A DNA stretch of 64,000 nt from an uncultured Poribacteria bacterium (lineage in GTDB: Bacteria > Poribacteria > WGA-4E > WGA-3G). The notes under the pieces were generated by a model, which was not told the DNA's origin, searched no databases, and saw nothing but the letters and a program-made list of their open reading frames with translations. Every line of letters begins with the position of its first letter. The first letter of the stretch is position 1. Shown here one piece after another: positions 46,416-55,794 of the stretch. Made by a program: the position numbers and the translations under genes. The stretch is from contig OX638352.1 of assembly GCA_951813545.1 (NCBI GenBank), positions 2,170,001 to 2,234,000 on the forward strand, given 5' to 3'.

Positions 46416-49400
46416 TAAAAAGGCAATTATTCTTAAACAGACAGGAGCAAAACATAAACCGGTGCGTATCCGATTCAGGCTTGGTGTTATACTAAGCGTT
46501 CAAATTCTCATCTTTTTAGTGTGTATAAGCAGTGTGTCCGCCGAAATTACCCAAGTTACATCCACCGATGGAATCACTCTTCAATTCACCCTACCTGAAC
46601 TGGTTATATCTGAGGTAGTCCGAGACAATGTCCGCTATCAAGAGGTTCATTATGCTGACAGTCGCTTCACTAATGAGCCGGGCAACCCCAGAGTTCCAGT
46701 CACCCGCCTCATGCTGGGTATACCTGCAACGGCTACAATTGAAGCAGTTGATGTTTCTGCTGCCCCTGTTGAAACCCGCAACGGTGTACGTCTCGTCCCC
46801 GTCCCGATTTTTGATGTCCATGAACGCGATTCGCAGCACTCAGCATCGCAGCGTTGGGTGGAAAGTGGGAGTGCGTATCGGTCGAAAGGGAACACCTCTT
46901 TTACGGCGAATTATTCGTATCCTGGACAGCCGCTTGCCCGAGTTGTCCGGGAGGGCTATATCCGCAGCCAACGCGTCATCGCGTTAGCATTATACCCTGT
47001 CCAGTATATCCCAAGTGCCCGACGGTTGCGTGTCTATTCGCACCTCACGGTACACATCCGTTTTTCGGAAGCAAAACAGGAAACCTCGCTAACATATCAA
47101 GGTGGGAACTCGCAGGTTTTCCAGAATCACGGGGCGACTGTCCCAGAATCTCAAGCCTTCGAGCGGGCGTTCTCACATCAACTCCTCAATGCTGAACAAG
47201 CTGCTCGCTTCCGTGCTCGCCGACCATTGGTGCCTGCAGCACCAACACTCGTTCCTAATGGAGATGGTGGGACCCGCTATAAATTGTTTGTCGGAGAGAC
47301 GGGCATCTACGCGGTGACGGCGGCATCCCTACAAAGTGACTGGGGTATAGAACTCATTGGAACAGATCCGGCAAGACTCCGATTTACACAAGGAAACAAA
47401 GATATTCCGGTTTATATCAGCGGCGCGGCGGACGGAAGTTTTGACTCAACAGATGCTATTTTTTTTCTTGGACATAAACCGGGAAATCGATATAGTCGTT
47501 GGAATGTCTATTGGCTCACAGTTGACAATAGTGGGCGCATTCCCGCTCGGATACCACAAGTTACCGCCAATCCCACAGACCAAACAGCAACGCAAGTTCC
47601 CACCTTCCGCTCTACAGTGATTTTTGAAGAAGATCATCTGACGAGTAACCTTGAATTTGTCCATACTGAGACCGTTTCACCCGGCGATAAACACGGTTGG
47701 TTTGATGCCTTAGACTTCTGGTACTGGGATGGTATCAAAAACGGCGGTGATTCCGCTGAGATGCGCCTTGAGTTTCCGCTTTATGATGTCGCAAAAAGTT
47801 TTGACCCTCCACATATCTCTGTTGACTTGCAGGGTGGGACACCGGTATCACATGAAATTTTGGTTTCTATTAACGGGGTCCGCATCCAGTTCGCTAAATG
47901 GGAACAGCAGGACACGCTCACTGTTGAACGTACCTTGCGTACTTGGGATACACTCAAAGACGACAGGGAAGGCGAACGGAACGTCTTATCTTTTGCTCGT
48001 GTCGATGATAATGTTGACGACGATACCACCCGATATCCGTATCATGTCTATCTCAATCGTTTTTCTGTCGAGTATACCCGTCTCTTCCGTGCTGTCGCAG
48101 ATGAGTTGTGGTTCAAATCCCCTGAAGCGGAAACCGATGCACACAACCGCCTCCCCGGTGCGCGTAAACTCCAGTACAGAGTTGAAGCGTTCCGCGATCG
48201 GGGTGTAAATATCTTTGAAACAGATGGGACGTATCTCACTGCCTGGATGCGGGGTGTTCACGTAGAGTCAAATATAGAACGCGCAAATTCGTATGACGCA
48301 CTTTTCCAAGTGCTTGATACTCGAAGGACGCAGTTTATCGCTGTCTCTAACACTGCCCTGCGTCAACCAGAGCGCATTGACATCGTTGCACCTACGGACT
48401 TAGCGGCGGCTTCACACGGTGCTGATTACCTGATTGTGACACATTCCAATTTCCTATCTGCCGCGCAAAGATTAGCAGCGTGGCGTTCGACTCCGAGTGG
48501 TGGAGGATACCGCACGAAAGTTGTTACAACTGATGATATTTACAATACATTTGGCGATGGGAGTGTCAGTTCAAAGGCAATTAAGGCATTTCTAAAGCAC
48601 GCTTATCAGTCTTGGGCACCGCCGTCACTAACTTATGTCGTCCTCTTTGGCGACGGCACCTACGATTTTCGCGGCGTTGATACTGAGATTTATTCTGAAC
48701 CGCCTGAACTTACTGGATATATCCCAACACATTATATCCGAACCGATTCCTTCGGTCGTACCGCTGCTGATCACTGGTACGCGACCGTCTCTGGACACGA
48801 TGAATTCACCGATTTCTATATTGGTAGGCTCAGCATCGAGACCGTCAACCAAGCCGAGGCAATCGTTGATAAAATTGTGGCTTATGAACAAGCACCGCCC
48901 AATGGAGACTGGCGAAGGAGAATTATCTCTGTCGCTGACGACGAAGTCAGCAACTCAGGGGATTTTATCTTCAAGAGAAGCCTTGATGAAATTGCGAAAG
49001 ATCATACTCGCCTCGGTTATGAAACCGTTGAGGTTTTCCTTGAGGATGTTATTGATCAGGTCGAAGCACATCCAGCAGATTACCCGGGTATCTTGCCACA
49101 ACGTGTTGCAAAAGATAGGATCATTGAGGCACTTGGAGAGGGTGCCGTGCTGGCACAATACGCCGGGCACGGTGGCAGAATCGTTTGGGCACACGAAGCG
49201 ATCTTCGATAATGCCTCCGTTGATCAGGTTGAGGAAACAGCAAAGATTCCTTTCATGCTGGTCCTCAGTTGTTACAACGGCTATTTCGACAAACCGGGCG
49301 AACCGAGTATGGCAGAAAAGTTGTTGCGGAAAGAACGGGGCGGTATCATCGGTATGTTGAGCGCAACCCGTCTCACATACGGCAGTGGAAACGATGCCCT

Positions 49401-52400
49401 CAACCGAATCATCTTTGACATGCTTTTTAAACGGAATATCCGACAGCTTGGTCCTTTGAGTTTTGATTCAAAGGTTGAACTACTGATGACAGAGGGCACG
49501 GGTCAGATTGATGTCATGATGGAATATACACTTTTTGGTGACCCTGCCTTACAAATTGCTATCGCTAATGGTGAAATTCAACCCATTATTGAGACGAAAA
49601 CGGTTGCACCGGGTGACACCCTCCGAATTGCGTCAGGGCATGTCCAAACGGCTACCTACGATGCGGCAAGCCGGACAAAACGCTTTACTACGGATACCGC
49701 CTTTAATGGCACACTCATCGTTAAAGCCCTATTTCCTGGGAAAACAGCCATTGCCGATGGTGTTGCTGGTCCAGTTAGATACTACACCGGAGACGTGGTT
49801 TTGACAAAGACACTGACTGTTAGCCATGGTGCCTATCCTGCAGTGACGTTCACCGTCCCGCGAAGCATTGCAGATGGTGATGCCCATGTCGAGTACTATG
49901 CGCAAAGCGACGCGAAGAAACACCCCAGCAAAAACACTGTCGCCGTCGGTGGTGATGGATTTACTGTCAACATCCCAAAAATCCTTGACATTCAGCCCGA
50001 ATTAGTCGGTGAGGGCAAATTTCGTATCTCTGTTCAGGTTTCCGATGAAAAAGAACAACTGTCGCAAGTACTCTTAGATTGGCGCAATCCAGAGAACCGA
50101 GAATGGGAGACGGTGTCTCTCGTTCCAGCAGACCCGCCCTTAGCAAAGGATGGATGGTGGACGGTGCCTGAGCCGTTAAACGCACCTACAGACGGTTCTG
50201 TCATTCGATATGACCTTGCGGTCACAGATGTAGATAACAATACGGTTAAGAGTGAGAGACTTCAGTATTATCCTTATGTATACCCCAATCTTTCGATTGT
50301 ACAGGTCGAAAGAACAGATAAGGTTGGTTACGGCTACAACGCCCAAACGAGACAGTGGTACCTCTCGACGGATGTACAGGTAGAAGGCGGTGACATAGAA
50401 ACGCCTATCGAAGTCGCCTTTTTTAGTGGCAATCCCGATATTGACGATGATACATTCGTTGATAACGATGTCGAACGCCTCGGAACGACCCGGATCCAGC
50501 CTAAAGACTGGATACAACGCAACCCGTTAGCGCACTCCGAAGACACGTCTACCGGAAAAAACGTTTATGAACCCGATCCTTTGAATACACTACCGATCGC
50601 GACTGCTACTTTAAATCTGAAGAATCAATTGCCTCTCGGCACACACGACATATTTGTCTACATTGATGTAACAAATACTGAAGCGGATCAGCCCGGCAAA
50701 GTACTCGAAAATGACGAGACGGACAATATCGCTTACCGACGGCTTTTTGTTGACATGGGTGTGATCGGAACAGAAACCTCCTCAAGTCAAATTGCTAGTT
50801 TGGACCGAAGTTGCGTTATTACTGCACCCCTTGGTGCACTTCAAGGAACGGCAGTTTTAGCTGTCCGTCCTTTAGATGAACAGGAATTTATGGCTATAGG
50901 GGCGAGTTCCGTTGATACAACCACGAAGACTTCACCTACTGTCGCTCTTGCAGGAATGTCCAAGCGCGCACCGCTTCCTGGTGTTTCCGTTCACGGCTAT
51001 GAACTCATTGTTGATGCGCTAACGGAAGGTGGTCGTACGGGCGAGGTCACCTCGCCCCTACAATCTGAAATTAAATTAGCCTCTCCAATAGCGATTGACT
51101 TGAGTTTTGACATCGGCGCACTCAGTGCCCAACTCACGCAAGAATTGTTGGGCGGAACTGACGCTGAAGTAGTGCCATTGGCAGAGGGGACTAATAGATT
51201 GGGTGTCGGAGACACAATTAACACCGCCCTCGTATCTCACGCACGTGAGCTGGGGGTCTATATATTTAGTCCCGCACTCGGAAATTGGACGAGGCTTCCC
51301 TCTCAGCAACTAACTGATTCTACAGGCACGTTACAGCAACGTATGCATGTCACAAACGTAAATGAAGGGAATATTGGAGAGAGTGTACTTCGCGAGGTCC
51401 GCATCCAACCTGAAGGTACACGAACCGGCAAATATGTTCTCTTTTTCATGGGACCTCAAACCTATCGACTCCTCCTTTCTCCTTCCGTGGAGGACACGCA
51501 GACGTTTGGACCATTGGAAGTTATCGCACCCGTGGAACAGCTCGCAAACTTTAGTACAGACTCCTCGAACTTTAGGCATGGGTTCTCTCTTAATGTGGAA
51601 CTTGATTTTGAACAACCCTTCACCTTCGGAGATATCGTGACGTTCAACATAACTTCCCTCATACAGTCTCCAGATGTTGAAGCTGACATCGGCACACCTC
51701 AGCAAGAACTCAGTTGGTACGCATCTGGATTTAGAGATAGGAACCAGGGCACTGGTCCCCTCAGTTACGTTGAGCTCCCACCAGACACTGCCATGCCCGC
51801 AGATCAGTGGATTATCTTATTCCTGACTGACACTGAGTTTCAGGTTGAAGGGGACAGAACCGGTGTTTTGCTTTCCCCAACCGATGGTAAACCTCTCCGT
51901 GGAACAGTTGGAAAGTTGTTCTCTTATGAACCTTACGACTTGCGTTTTCAGATCACACAAGGTGATCGTCCGTTTGCTCCCGGCGACAGATTTCGATTTG
52001 AAACCCGACCCGTTGGTACCATTCGGGCAACAACAGATCAACTCGGACCGATTACGCTGTTGCATTCTGACGATACCATCCCACCGGATATACAGTTAAC
52101 TATCGGTAACCAGCAACATTTCGTTCCGGGAGATGCGACAGATGCGGAACCCCTCATCGGGGCAACATTAACCGATCCAAGTGGACTTGATTACCTTACT
52201 CGACCGCTGCTGTTAGAGGTAGGAAGTGCCTTCGGAGAATATGAGCGTATTGACCCGAAGGCGTATCAGGTGACACATCACCCGGGCTCAAATCAACTCG
52301 TGTTGACATACGCGTCTCCAGAGCTTGAGCCCCGAGAATATGAAATTCGTCTAACTGCGAGCGATGTCCATGGGAACACTGATACAAAACGCATCACATT

Positions 52401-52710
52401 TCGAGTTCACGACACTTTGCAGCTGCTATCATTTCTGAACTACCCGAATCCGTTTCCGCGTAAAACTACGCTCACCTGTGAATTAACCGCACCTGCCGAT
52501 TCACTCATTGTGAAAATCTATACACTGAGTGGACGACTCATCCGAGAACTTTCCATTCCTGCAACTCCCGGGTTTCTTATGGTGGAGTGGGATGGTAGAG
52601 ATGCAGATGGAGTTGAGGTTGCAAATGGTGTTTACTATGCAAAACTCCGAATTGCGCGCGAGGGTGAAAAAGACATAACTGAAATACTCAAAATGATGAA
52701 ACTCCGTTAA
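46408..52710 (+). CDS. porU: PorU-like gingipain-family (C25) protein with T9SS-type C-terminal domain
   Basis: The product from ATG 46408 has 2,100 residues. A signal anchor lies at about 26-46. A propeptide-like beta region precedes the C25 caspase-like fold (about 660-1060): TYVVLFGDGTYDFRG, then catalytic His921 in YAGHGG and Cys955 in VLSCYNGYF. Beta-sandwich regions follow. The C terminus (about 2005-2100) is a FlgD/Ig-type sorting-like domain with YPNPF, IYTLSGRLIREL, WDGRDADGVEVANGVYY. PorU is the T9SS sortase that removes such domains and is usually about 1,100-1,300 residues, so this one is much longer. porV follows directly, as in Bacteroidota. A 27-bp palindrome is in frame. Confidence 0.82.
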   Translation: MTIKKAIILKQTGAKHKPVRIRFRLGVILSVQILIFLVCISSVSAEITQVTSTDGITLQFTLPELVISEVVRDNVRYQEVHYADSRFTNEPGNPRVPVTRLMLGIPATATIEAVDVSAAPVETRNGVRLVPVPIFDVHERDSQHSASQRWVESGSAYRSKGNTSFTANYSYPGQPLARVVREGYIRSQRVIALALYPVQYIPSARRLRVYSHLTVHIRFSEAKQETSLTYQGGNSQVFQNHGATVPESQAFERAFSHQLLNAEQAARFRARRPLVPAAPTLVPNGDGGTRYKLFVGETGIYAVTAASLQSDWGIELIGTDPARLRFTQGNKDIPVYISGAADGSFDSTDAIFFLGHKPGNRYSRWNVYWLTVDNSGRIPARIPQVTANPTDQTATQVPTFRSTVIFEEDHLTSNLEFVHTETVSPGDKHGWFDALDFWYWDGIKNGGDSAEMRLEFPLYDVAKSFDPPHISVDLQGGTPVSHEILVSINGVRIQFAKWEQQDTLTVERTLRTWDTLKDDREGERNVLSFARVDDNVDDDTTRYPYHVYLNRFSVEYTRLFRAVADELWFKSPEAETDAHNRLPGARKLQYRVEAFRDRGVNIFETDGTYLTAWMRGVHVESNIERANSYDALFQVLDTRRTQFIAVSNTALRQPERIDIVAPTDLAAASHGADYLIVTHSNFLSAAQRLAAWRSTPSGGGYRTKVVTTDDIYNTFGDGSVSSKAIKAFLKHAYQSWAPPSLTYVVLFGDGTYDFRGVDTEIYSEPPELTGYIPTHYIRTDSFGRTAADHWYATVSGHDEFTDFYIGRLSIETVNQAEAIVDKIVAYEQAPPNGDWRRRIISVADDEVSNSGDFIFKRSLDEIAKDHTRLGYETVEVFLEDVIDQVEAHPADYPGILPQRVAKDRIIEALGEGAVLAQYAGHGGRIVWAHEAIFDNASVDQVEETAKIPFMLVLSCYNGYFDKPGEPSMAEKLLRKERGGIIGMLSATRLTYGSGNDALNRIIFDMLFKRNIRQLGPLSFDSKVELLMTEGTGQIDVMMEYTLFGDPALQIAIANGEIQPIIETKTVAPGDTLRIASGHVQTATYDAASRTKRFTTDTAFNGTLIVKALFPGKTAIADGVAGPVRYYTGDVVLTKTLTVSHGAYPAVTFTVPRSIADGDAHVEYYAQSDAKKHPSKNTVAVGGDGFTVNIPKILDIQPELVGEGKFRISVQVSDEKEQLSQVLLDWRNPENREWETVSLVPADPPLAKDGWWTVPEPLNAPTDGSVIRYDLAVTDVDNNTVKSERLQYYPYVYPNLSIVQVERTDKVGYGYNAQTRQWYLSTDVQVEGGDIETPIEVAFFSGNPDIDDDTFVDNDVERLGTTRIQPKDWIQRNPLAHSEDTSTGKNVYEPDPLNTLPIATATLNLKNQLPLGTHDIFVYIDVTNTEADQPGKVLENDETDNIAYRRLFVDMGVIGTETSSSQIASLDRSCVITAPLGALQGTAVLAVRPLDEQEFMAIGASSVDTTTKTSPTVALAGMSKRAPLPGVSVHGYELIVDALTEGGRTGEVTSPLQSEIKLASPIAIDLSFDIGALSAQLTQELLGGTDAEVVPLAEGTNRLGVGDTINTALVSHARELGVYIFSPALGNWTRLPSQQLTDSTGTLQQRMHVTNVNEGNIGESVLREVRIQPEGTRTGKYVLFFMGPQTYRLLLSPSVEDTQTFGPLEVIAPVEQLANFSTDSSNFRHGFSLNVELDFEQPFTFGDIVTFNITSLIQSPDVEADIGTPQQELSWYASGFRDRNQGTGPLSYVELPPDTAMPADQWIILFLTDTEFQVEGDRTGVLLSPTDGKPLRGTVGKLFSYEPYDLRFQITQGDRPFAPGDRFRFETRPVGTIRATTDQLGPITLLHSDDTIPPDIQLTIGNQQHFVPGDATDAEPLIGATLTDPSGLDYLTRPLLLEVGSAFGEYERIDPKAYQVTHHPGSNQLVLTYASPELEPREYEIRLTASDVHGNTDTKRITFRVHDTLQLLSFLNYPNPFPRKTTLTCELTAPADSLIVKIYTLSGRLIRELSIPATPGFLMVEWDGRDADGVEVANGVYYAKLRIAREGEKDITEILKMMKLR
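51035..51061. repeat. 27-bp palindrome inside the porU-like gene
   Basis: GTACGGGCGAGGT, central C, ACCTCGCCCCTAC. It reads in frame as RTGEVTSPLQ, one frame different from the GH2 copy and the same as the porV copy. Confidence 0.85.
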
Positions 52711-52765
52711 TTTAATGTTCCTTGCGGTCAATCAACCGGGCTCACAAACAAGGATCCCTTAGAGA
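52709..52765 (+). repeat. Dispersed repeat, CCTTGCGG family, partial copy D
   Basis: TTTAATGTTCCTTGCGGTC directly follows the porU-like stop, then diverges. Only the first part matches the other copies well. Confidence 0.55.
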
Positions 52766-52898
52766 ATCCAGTCTCACTGATGGTGAGACTTAGGTGCTTT
52801 TGCCAAAGAACCGAAAGCCGAACAACATGAGGCTTGGATTCAGAAAAGGGTGCCTGTTGACCCAGACGTGTTGACTACCCGCAAGGCAAATCAAAAAA

Positions 52899-53984
52899 AT
52901 GAAACATCCTAAAAAAAATAGTTTCTACTTCATTGTGACTGTAATAGCGTTTTGTGTCGGGACCATCCAATCCGTTGATGCGAGATACACCGCTGATTTC
53001 CTAACACTCGGAGTTGGAGCCCGCGCACTTGGTATGGGGGGGGCAGGCACTGTTTTAAGTGACAATGCTTACGCGTCTTATTGGAATCCTGCTGGATTGG
53101 GACAACTCACCCGATATGAAGTCAGTTTCATGCATTCCACGCTCAATGGAGAGGATGCTTACGATTTTGTCGGTTATGTCCATCCTTTCAAAAAGCGAGG
53201 CGCGATCGGTGTGAGTTGGCTCCGTGTCGGGGTTGACGATATTCCTATCACCAGTCTACCGGTCGTTAGCCGTCCTGTCGGACCTACAAACCGCCCAGAG
53301 GTAGTCGGCTCCTTTAACAATACCGATAACGCTTTCCTTTTCGCCTCTGGCTGGAAACTTCCATCTCGCTACGGTATTGATTTCCAGCTCGGCGGTACAC
53401 TTAAACTCCTCTATATGAGTGGATATCGGAGCACGAACGCTATTGGTGGCGGGGCAGATATCGGTTTCGTTGCGATGACAAACTCGGAAAAATCCCATCA
53501 ATTGATGTTTGGGTTTCAGGTAAGCGATGTCTTTACGACGAAACTCTATTGGAACACACCACCCCCATCGGCAGATCTGACATCGCATACTGAAACAATA
53601 CTGCCACACCTCAAAATCGGTGTCGCCACGGTACATACACTCCCCATTTTCCGAAGTACGCTCATCCTTGCCTTGGATACCTACGTCCAAAATCGGATTC
53701 GTAGGGACGAGGTGACCTCGCCCCTACAACCTGCTGTCGAAACACGGCAGGGGAGTCCTGTTGAGTTGCATGCGGGTGCTGAATGGACACTCTTCGATCT
53801 GCTTTCTTTGCGGGTTGGACTCTCGGAACGGAGTGGGAGCCTTGAGAGTGTTCGCCAATTGACAGCGGGGGTAGGGTTGAATCTCCGATTCGTCACGGGT
53901 GCCGGGGCAGGATTAGACTATGCGTTCGCGAACCATCCAGCATTGGGTGGCAGCCATCGCATCTCCCTTAGGATTAGGTTCTAA
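52899..53984 (+). CDS. porV: PorV/PorQ-family outer membrane beta-barrel protein
   Basis: The 361-residue product has a signal peptide ending near SVDA (about 26) and the family start FLTLGVGARALGMGGAGTV...NAYASYWNPAGL. The rest is alternating beta strands and the C terminus ISLRIRF ends in Phe, as in outer membrane barrels. PorV shuttles T9SS cargo from the translocon to PorU. Adjacent order porU-porV is the classic arrangement. One 27-bp palindrome adds RRDEVTSPLQ in an extracellular-loop-like region at about residues 268-277. Confidence 0.9.
   Translation: MKHPKKNSFYFIVTVIAFCVGTIQSVDARYTADFLTLGVGARALGMGGAGTVLSDNAYASYWNPAGLGQLTRYEVSFMHSTLNGEDAYDFVGYVHPFKKRGAIGVSWLRVGVDDIPITSLPVVSRPVGPTNRPEVVGSFNNTDNAFLFASGWKLPSRYGIDFQLGGTLKLLYMSGYRSTNAIGGGADIGFVAMTNSEKSHQLMFGFQVSDVFTTKLYWNTPPPSADLTSHTETILPHLKIGVATVHTLPIFRSTLILALDTYVQNRIRRDEVTSPLQPAVETRQGSPVELHAGAEWTLFDLLSLRVGLSERSGSLESVRQLTAGVGLNLRFVTGAGAGLDYAFANHPALGGSHRISLRIRF
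53701..53727. repeat. 27-bp palindrome inside porV
   Basis: GTAGGGACGAGGT, central G, ACCTCGCCCCTAC. It is almost identical to the GH2 copy and is read in frame as RRDEVTSPLQ. Confidence 0.88.
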
Positions 53985-54163
53985 ATGACGGTCAGCAGTC
54001 GGTTCCCATCAGCTGTCCGTATCGCTTCACCACCGCTGGCGAGGTTTTCAACCTCGCCTTTTCCATTCTAAATTCTGTTGCTAACAAAAGAGTTGCTGTC
54101 AGTAAGTTGTTTGTCGCAGCAACAACGTTTTACCTGCCGCATAACTTACCAACAACCACGCTG

Positions 54164-54289
54164 CTATTTATCCGTTACAGGCAAGTTTTTGATGATTTTA
54201 CCCCAATCCCACACGAGAATTGTGCCGTCCTGTCCTGTACTGACGAGTGTTTTACCATCGGGCGAAAATTGCAAAGTCTCCACCTGTTA
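54164..54289 (-). pseudogene. C-terminal WD40-repeat fragment
   Basis: On the minus strand the frame reads VETLQFSPDGKTLVSTGQDG, then TILVWDWGKIIKNLPVTDK and stop. This is one complete WD40 blade with the usual WD end, cut off upstream by an in-frame TAA. It is the remnant of a larger gene. The remaining gap (53,985-54,466) holds only a GGCGAGG/CCTCGCC hairpin near 54,034-54,055. Confidence 0.7.
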
Positions 54290-54466
54290 AGTTCAGCATC
54301 GTTGTTTTTCATGAGTCGTCTCCCAAAAAGGTCATTTCATTATTATGCCTTCATATCAGGTGACGCTGTTTAGAGGTGGTACGGGTGCATAATTCCGCAA
54401 AAAATAGAAGCGTGTTTGAATAAAGAGAGTTGAATTCCATTTTTTTACTTGCTGAAGGCTATAAAA

Positions 54467-55747
54467 CTATGGACACACAAACTTTCCCAGAATTTTCCGA
54501 ACAGATGCGCCTGTCGCTGAAGGCAGATTTCCTGCTTGTCCGTGGAGAGACTCGTTCGCCAGAATTGCGAACGCGATTGCCTCCTTTGCATCCGCCGAGA
54601 TGCCTGAATTATCCACAGGTTCAACCGTAGTATTCACTAACACTTCGTTAAGTCGGTGCATGATTGTCTGATTGTGGACACCACCACCGCTTACATAAAG
54701 AGTGTCTATCGATTTCTGTTCAGTCACAAATTGGGCGATGTAACTCGCAACTGTTTGGACTGTCAACTCAGTCAGCGTGGCAATACAGTCGTTATCTGTG
54801 AGTCCGTGTTTACGGCAAGCCTCCAGACATTCCATTGCAAAGGTGGACCCGAACATCTCACGTCCGGTCGTTTTTGGGGGTGGTAGGTGGAAAAATGGGT
54901 GCTTCAGCCATTCGTCAATGAGAGGCTGGTAAAAGATACCCCGCGCGGCGTGCTGTCCAGCCTTGTCATAATGCTCTCTCCCGTCAGTTATCTCGTTCAC
55001 AACAGCATCAATACACATATTTCCCGGTCCTGTGTCTGCGGCGGAAACTGAATCAAATGATCCGTTTGCTGGGAGGACTGTGAGATTTGCAATCCCACCA
55101 ATGTTCAAAAGTCCTATTGTTTTACCGCTGTCACGAAACAACAAGTAATCTGGGTATGATACTAACGGCGCGCCCTGCCCGCCTGCTGCCATGTCTGCCA
55201 CCCGAAAATCAGCGATAGTGGGAATACCGGTTTCGTGTGCGATGACCGTAGGTTCGCCAATCTGCAGTGTTGACGGTGTTTTAATATCCTTTGCAGTTCG
55301 GTGAGGTGAGTTGAGGGTTTCAGGTCCCTCTCCGTGGACCCGCTTTCCGCTTCGTTTTAGGCTACGCGTTTTTCCAATTGTGTTTGGATCTCTGGGTAAG
55401 TGATGAATCGTTTGACCGTGTGAACCGATGAGGTTGATGTCGCTGGCATGCATTCCACTTTTTTGCAGGATATGTTTGACAGCCTCCGCGAAGAGATGTC
55501 CAATGTAAAAATTCATCTCACAAATATCATCAACGCGGCTCGTATCGGGGTGGCAGAGGGCAAGAATTCGTTGTGGCACGTCAGGTGGAAAGGGAAAGGT
55601 CTCAAAAGCGATTAGGTTTACTGTCGTCTCCAAACTGTGTCCAGTGATTTCAACGATAGCAGCATCAATGCCGTCAACGGAGGTTCCAGACATCAAGCCG
55701 ATAATATATTTTCTCTCTTTTTTCAAGAGTTCATAAAATTCTATCAT
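54467..55747 (-). CDS. anmK: Anhydro-N-acetylmuramic acid kinase
   Basis: This cytoplasmic enzyme cleaves and phosphorylates 1,6-anhydro-MurNAc to MurNAc-6-phosphate during cell-wall recycling. Motifs: GLMSGTSVDGIDAA (17-30), IGSHGQTIHHLP (107-118), TLQIGEPTVIAHETGIPTI, GGIANLTVLP, DTGPGNMCIDAVV. The product has 426 residues against about 370 usually. About 35 extra residues (123-157, IGKTRSLKRSGKRVHG...) lie between HHLPRDPNT and PSTLQIG and coincide with a copy of the dispersed CCTTGCGG-type repeat. It is the last gene of a three-gene minus-strand cluster. Confidence 0.93.
   Translation of the reverse strand: MIEFYELLKKERKYIIGLMSGTSVDGIDAAIVEITGHSLETTVNLIAFETFPFPPDVPQRILALCHPDTSRVDDICEMNFYIGHLFAEAVKHILQKSGMHASDINLIGSHGQTIHHLPRDPNTIGKTRSLKRSGKRVHGEGPETLNSPHRTAKDIKTPSTLQIGEPTVIAHETGIPTIADFRVADMAAGGQGAPLVSYPDYLLFRDSGKTIGLLNIGGIANLTVLPANGSFDSVSAADTGPGNMCIDAVVNEITDGREHYDKAGQHAARGIFYQPLIDEWLKHPFFHLPPPKTTGREMFGSTFAMECLEACRKHGLTDNDCIATLTELTVQTVASYIAQFVTEQKSIDTLYVSGGGVHNQTIMHRLNEVLVNTTVEPVDNSGISADAKEAIAFAILANESLHGQAGNLPSATGASVRKILGKFVCP
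55289..55385 (+). repeat. Dispersed repeat copy E, inserted in frame in anmK
   Basis: TATCCTTTGCAGTTCGGTGAGG, CCCTCTCCGTGGACCCG and CTTCGTTTTAGGCTACGCG align with copies A-C. Its antisense strand codes for the extra residues of AnmK. No frame was lost. Confidence 0.75.
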
Positions 55748-55794
55748 CTTTAGTATCTCTCAATTATCTAATTTTAGGACTGAACACCGATACT

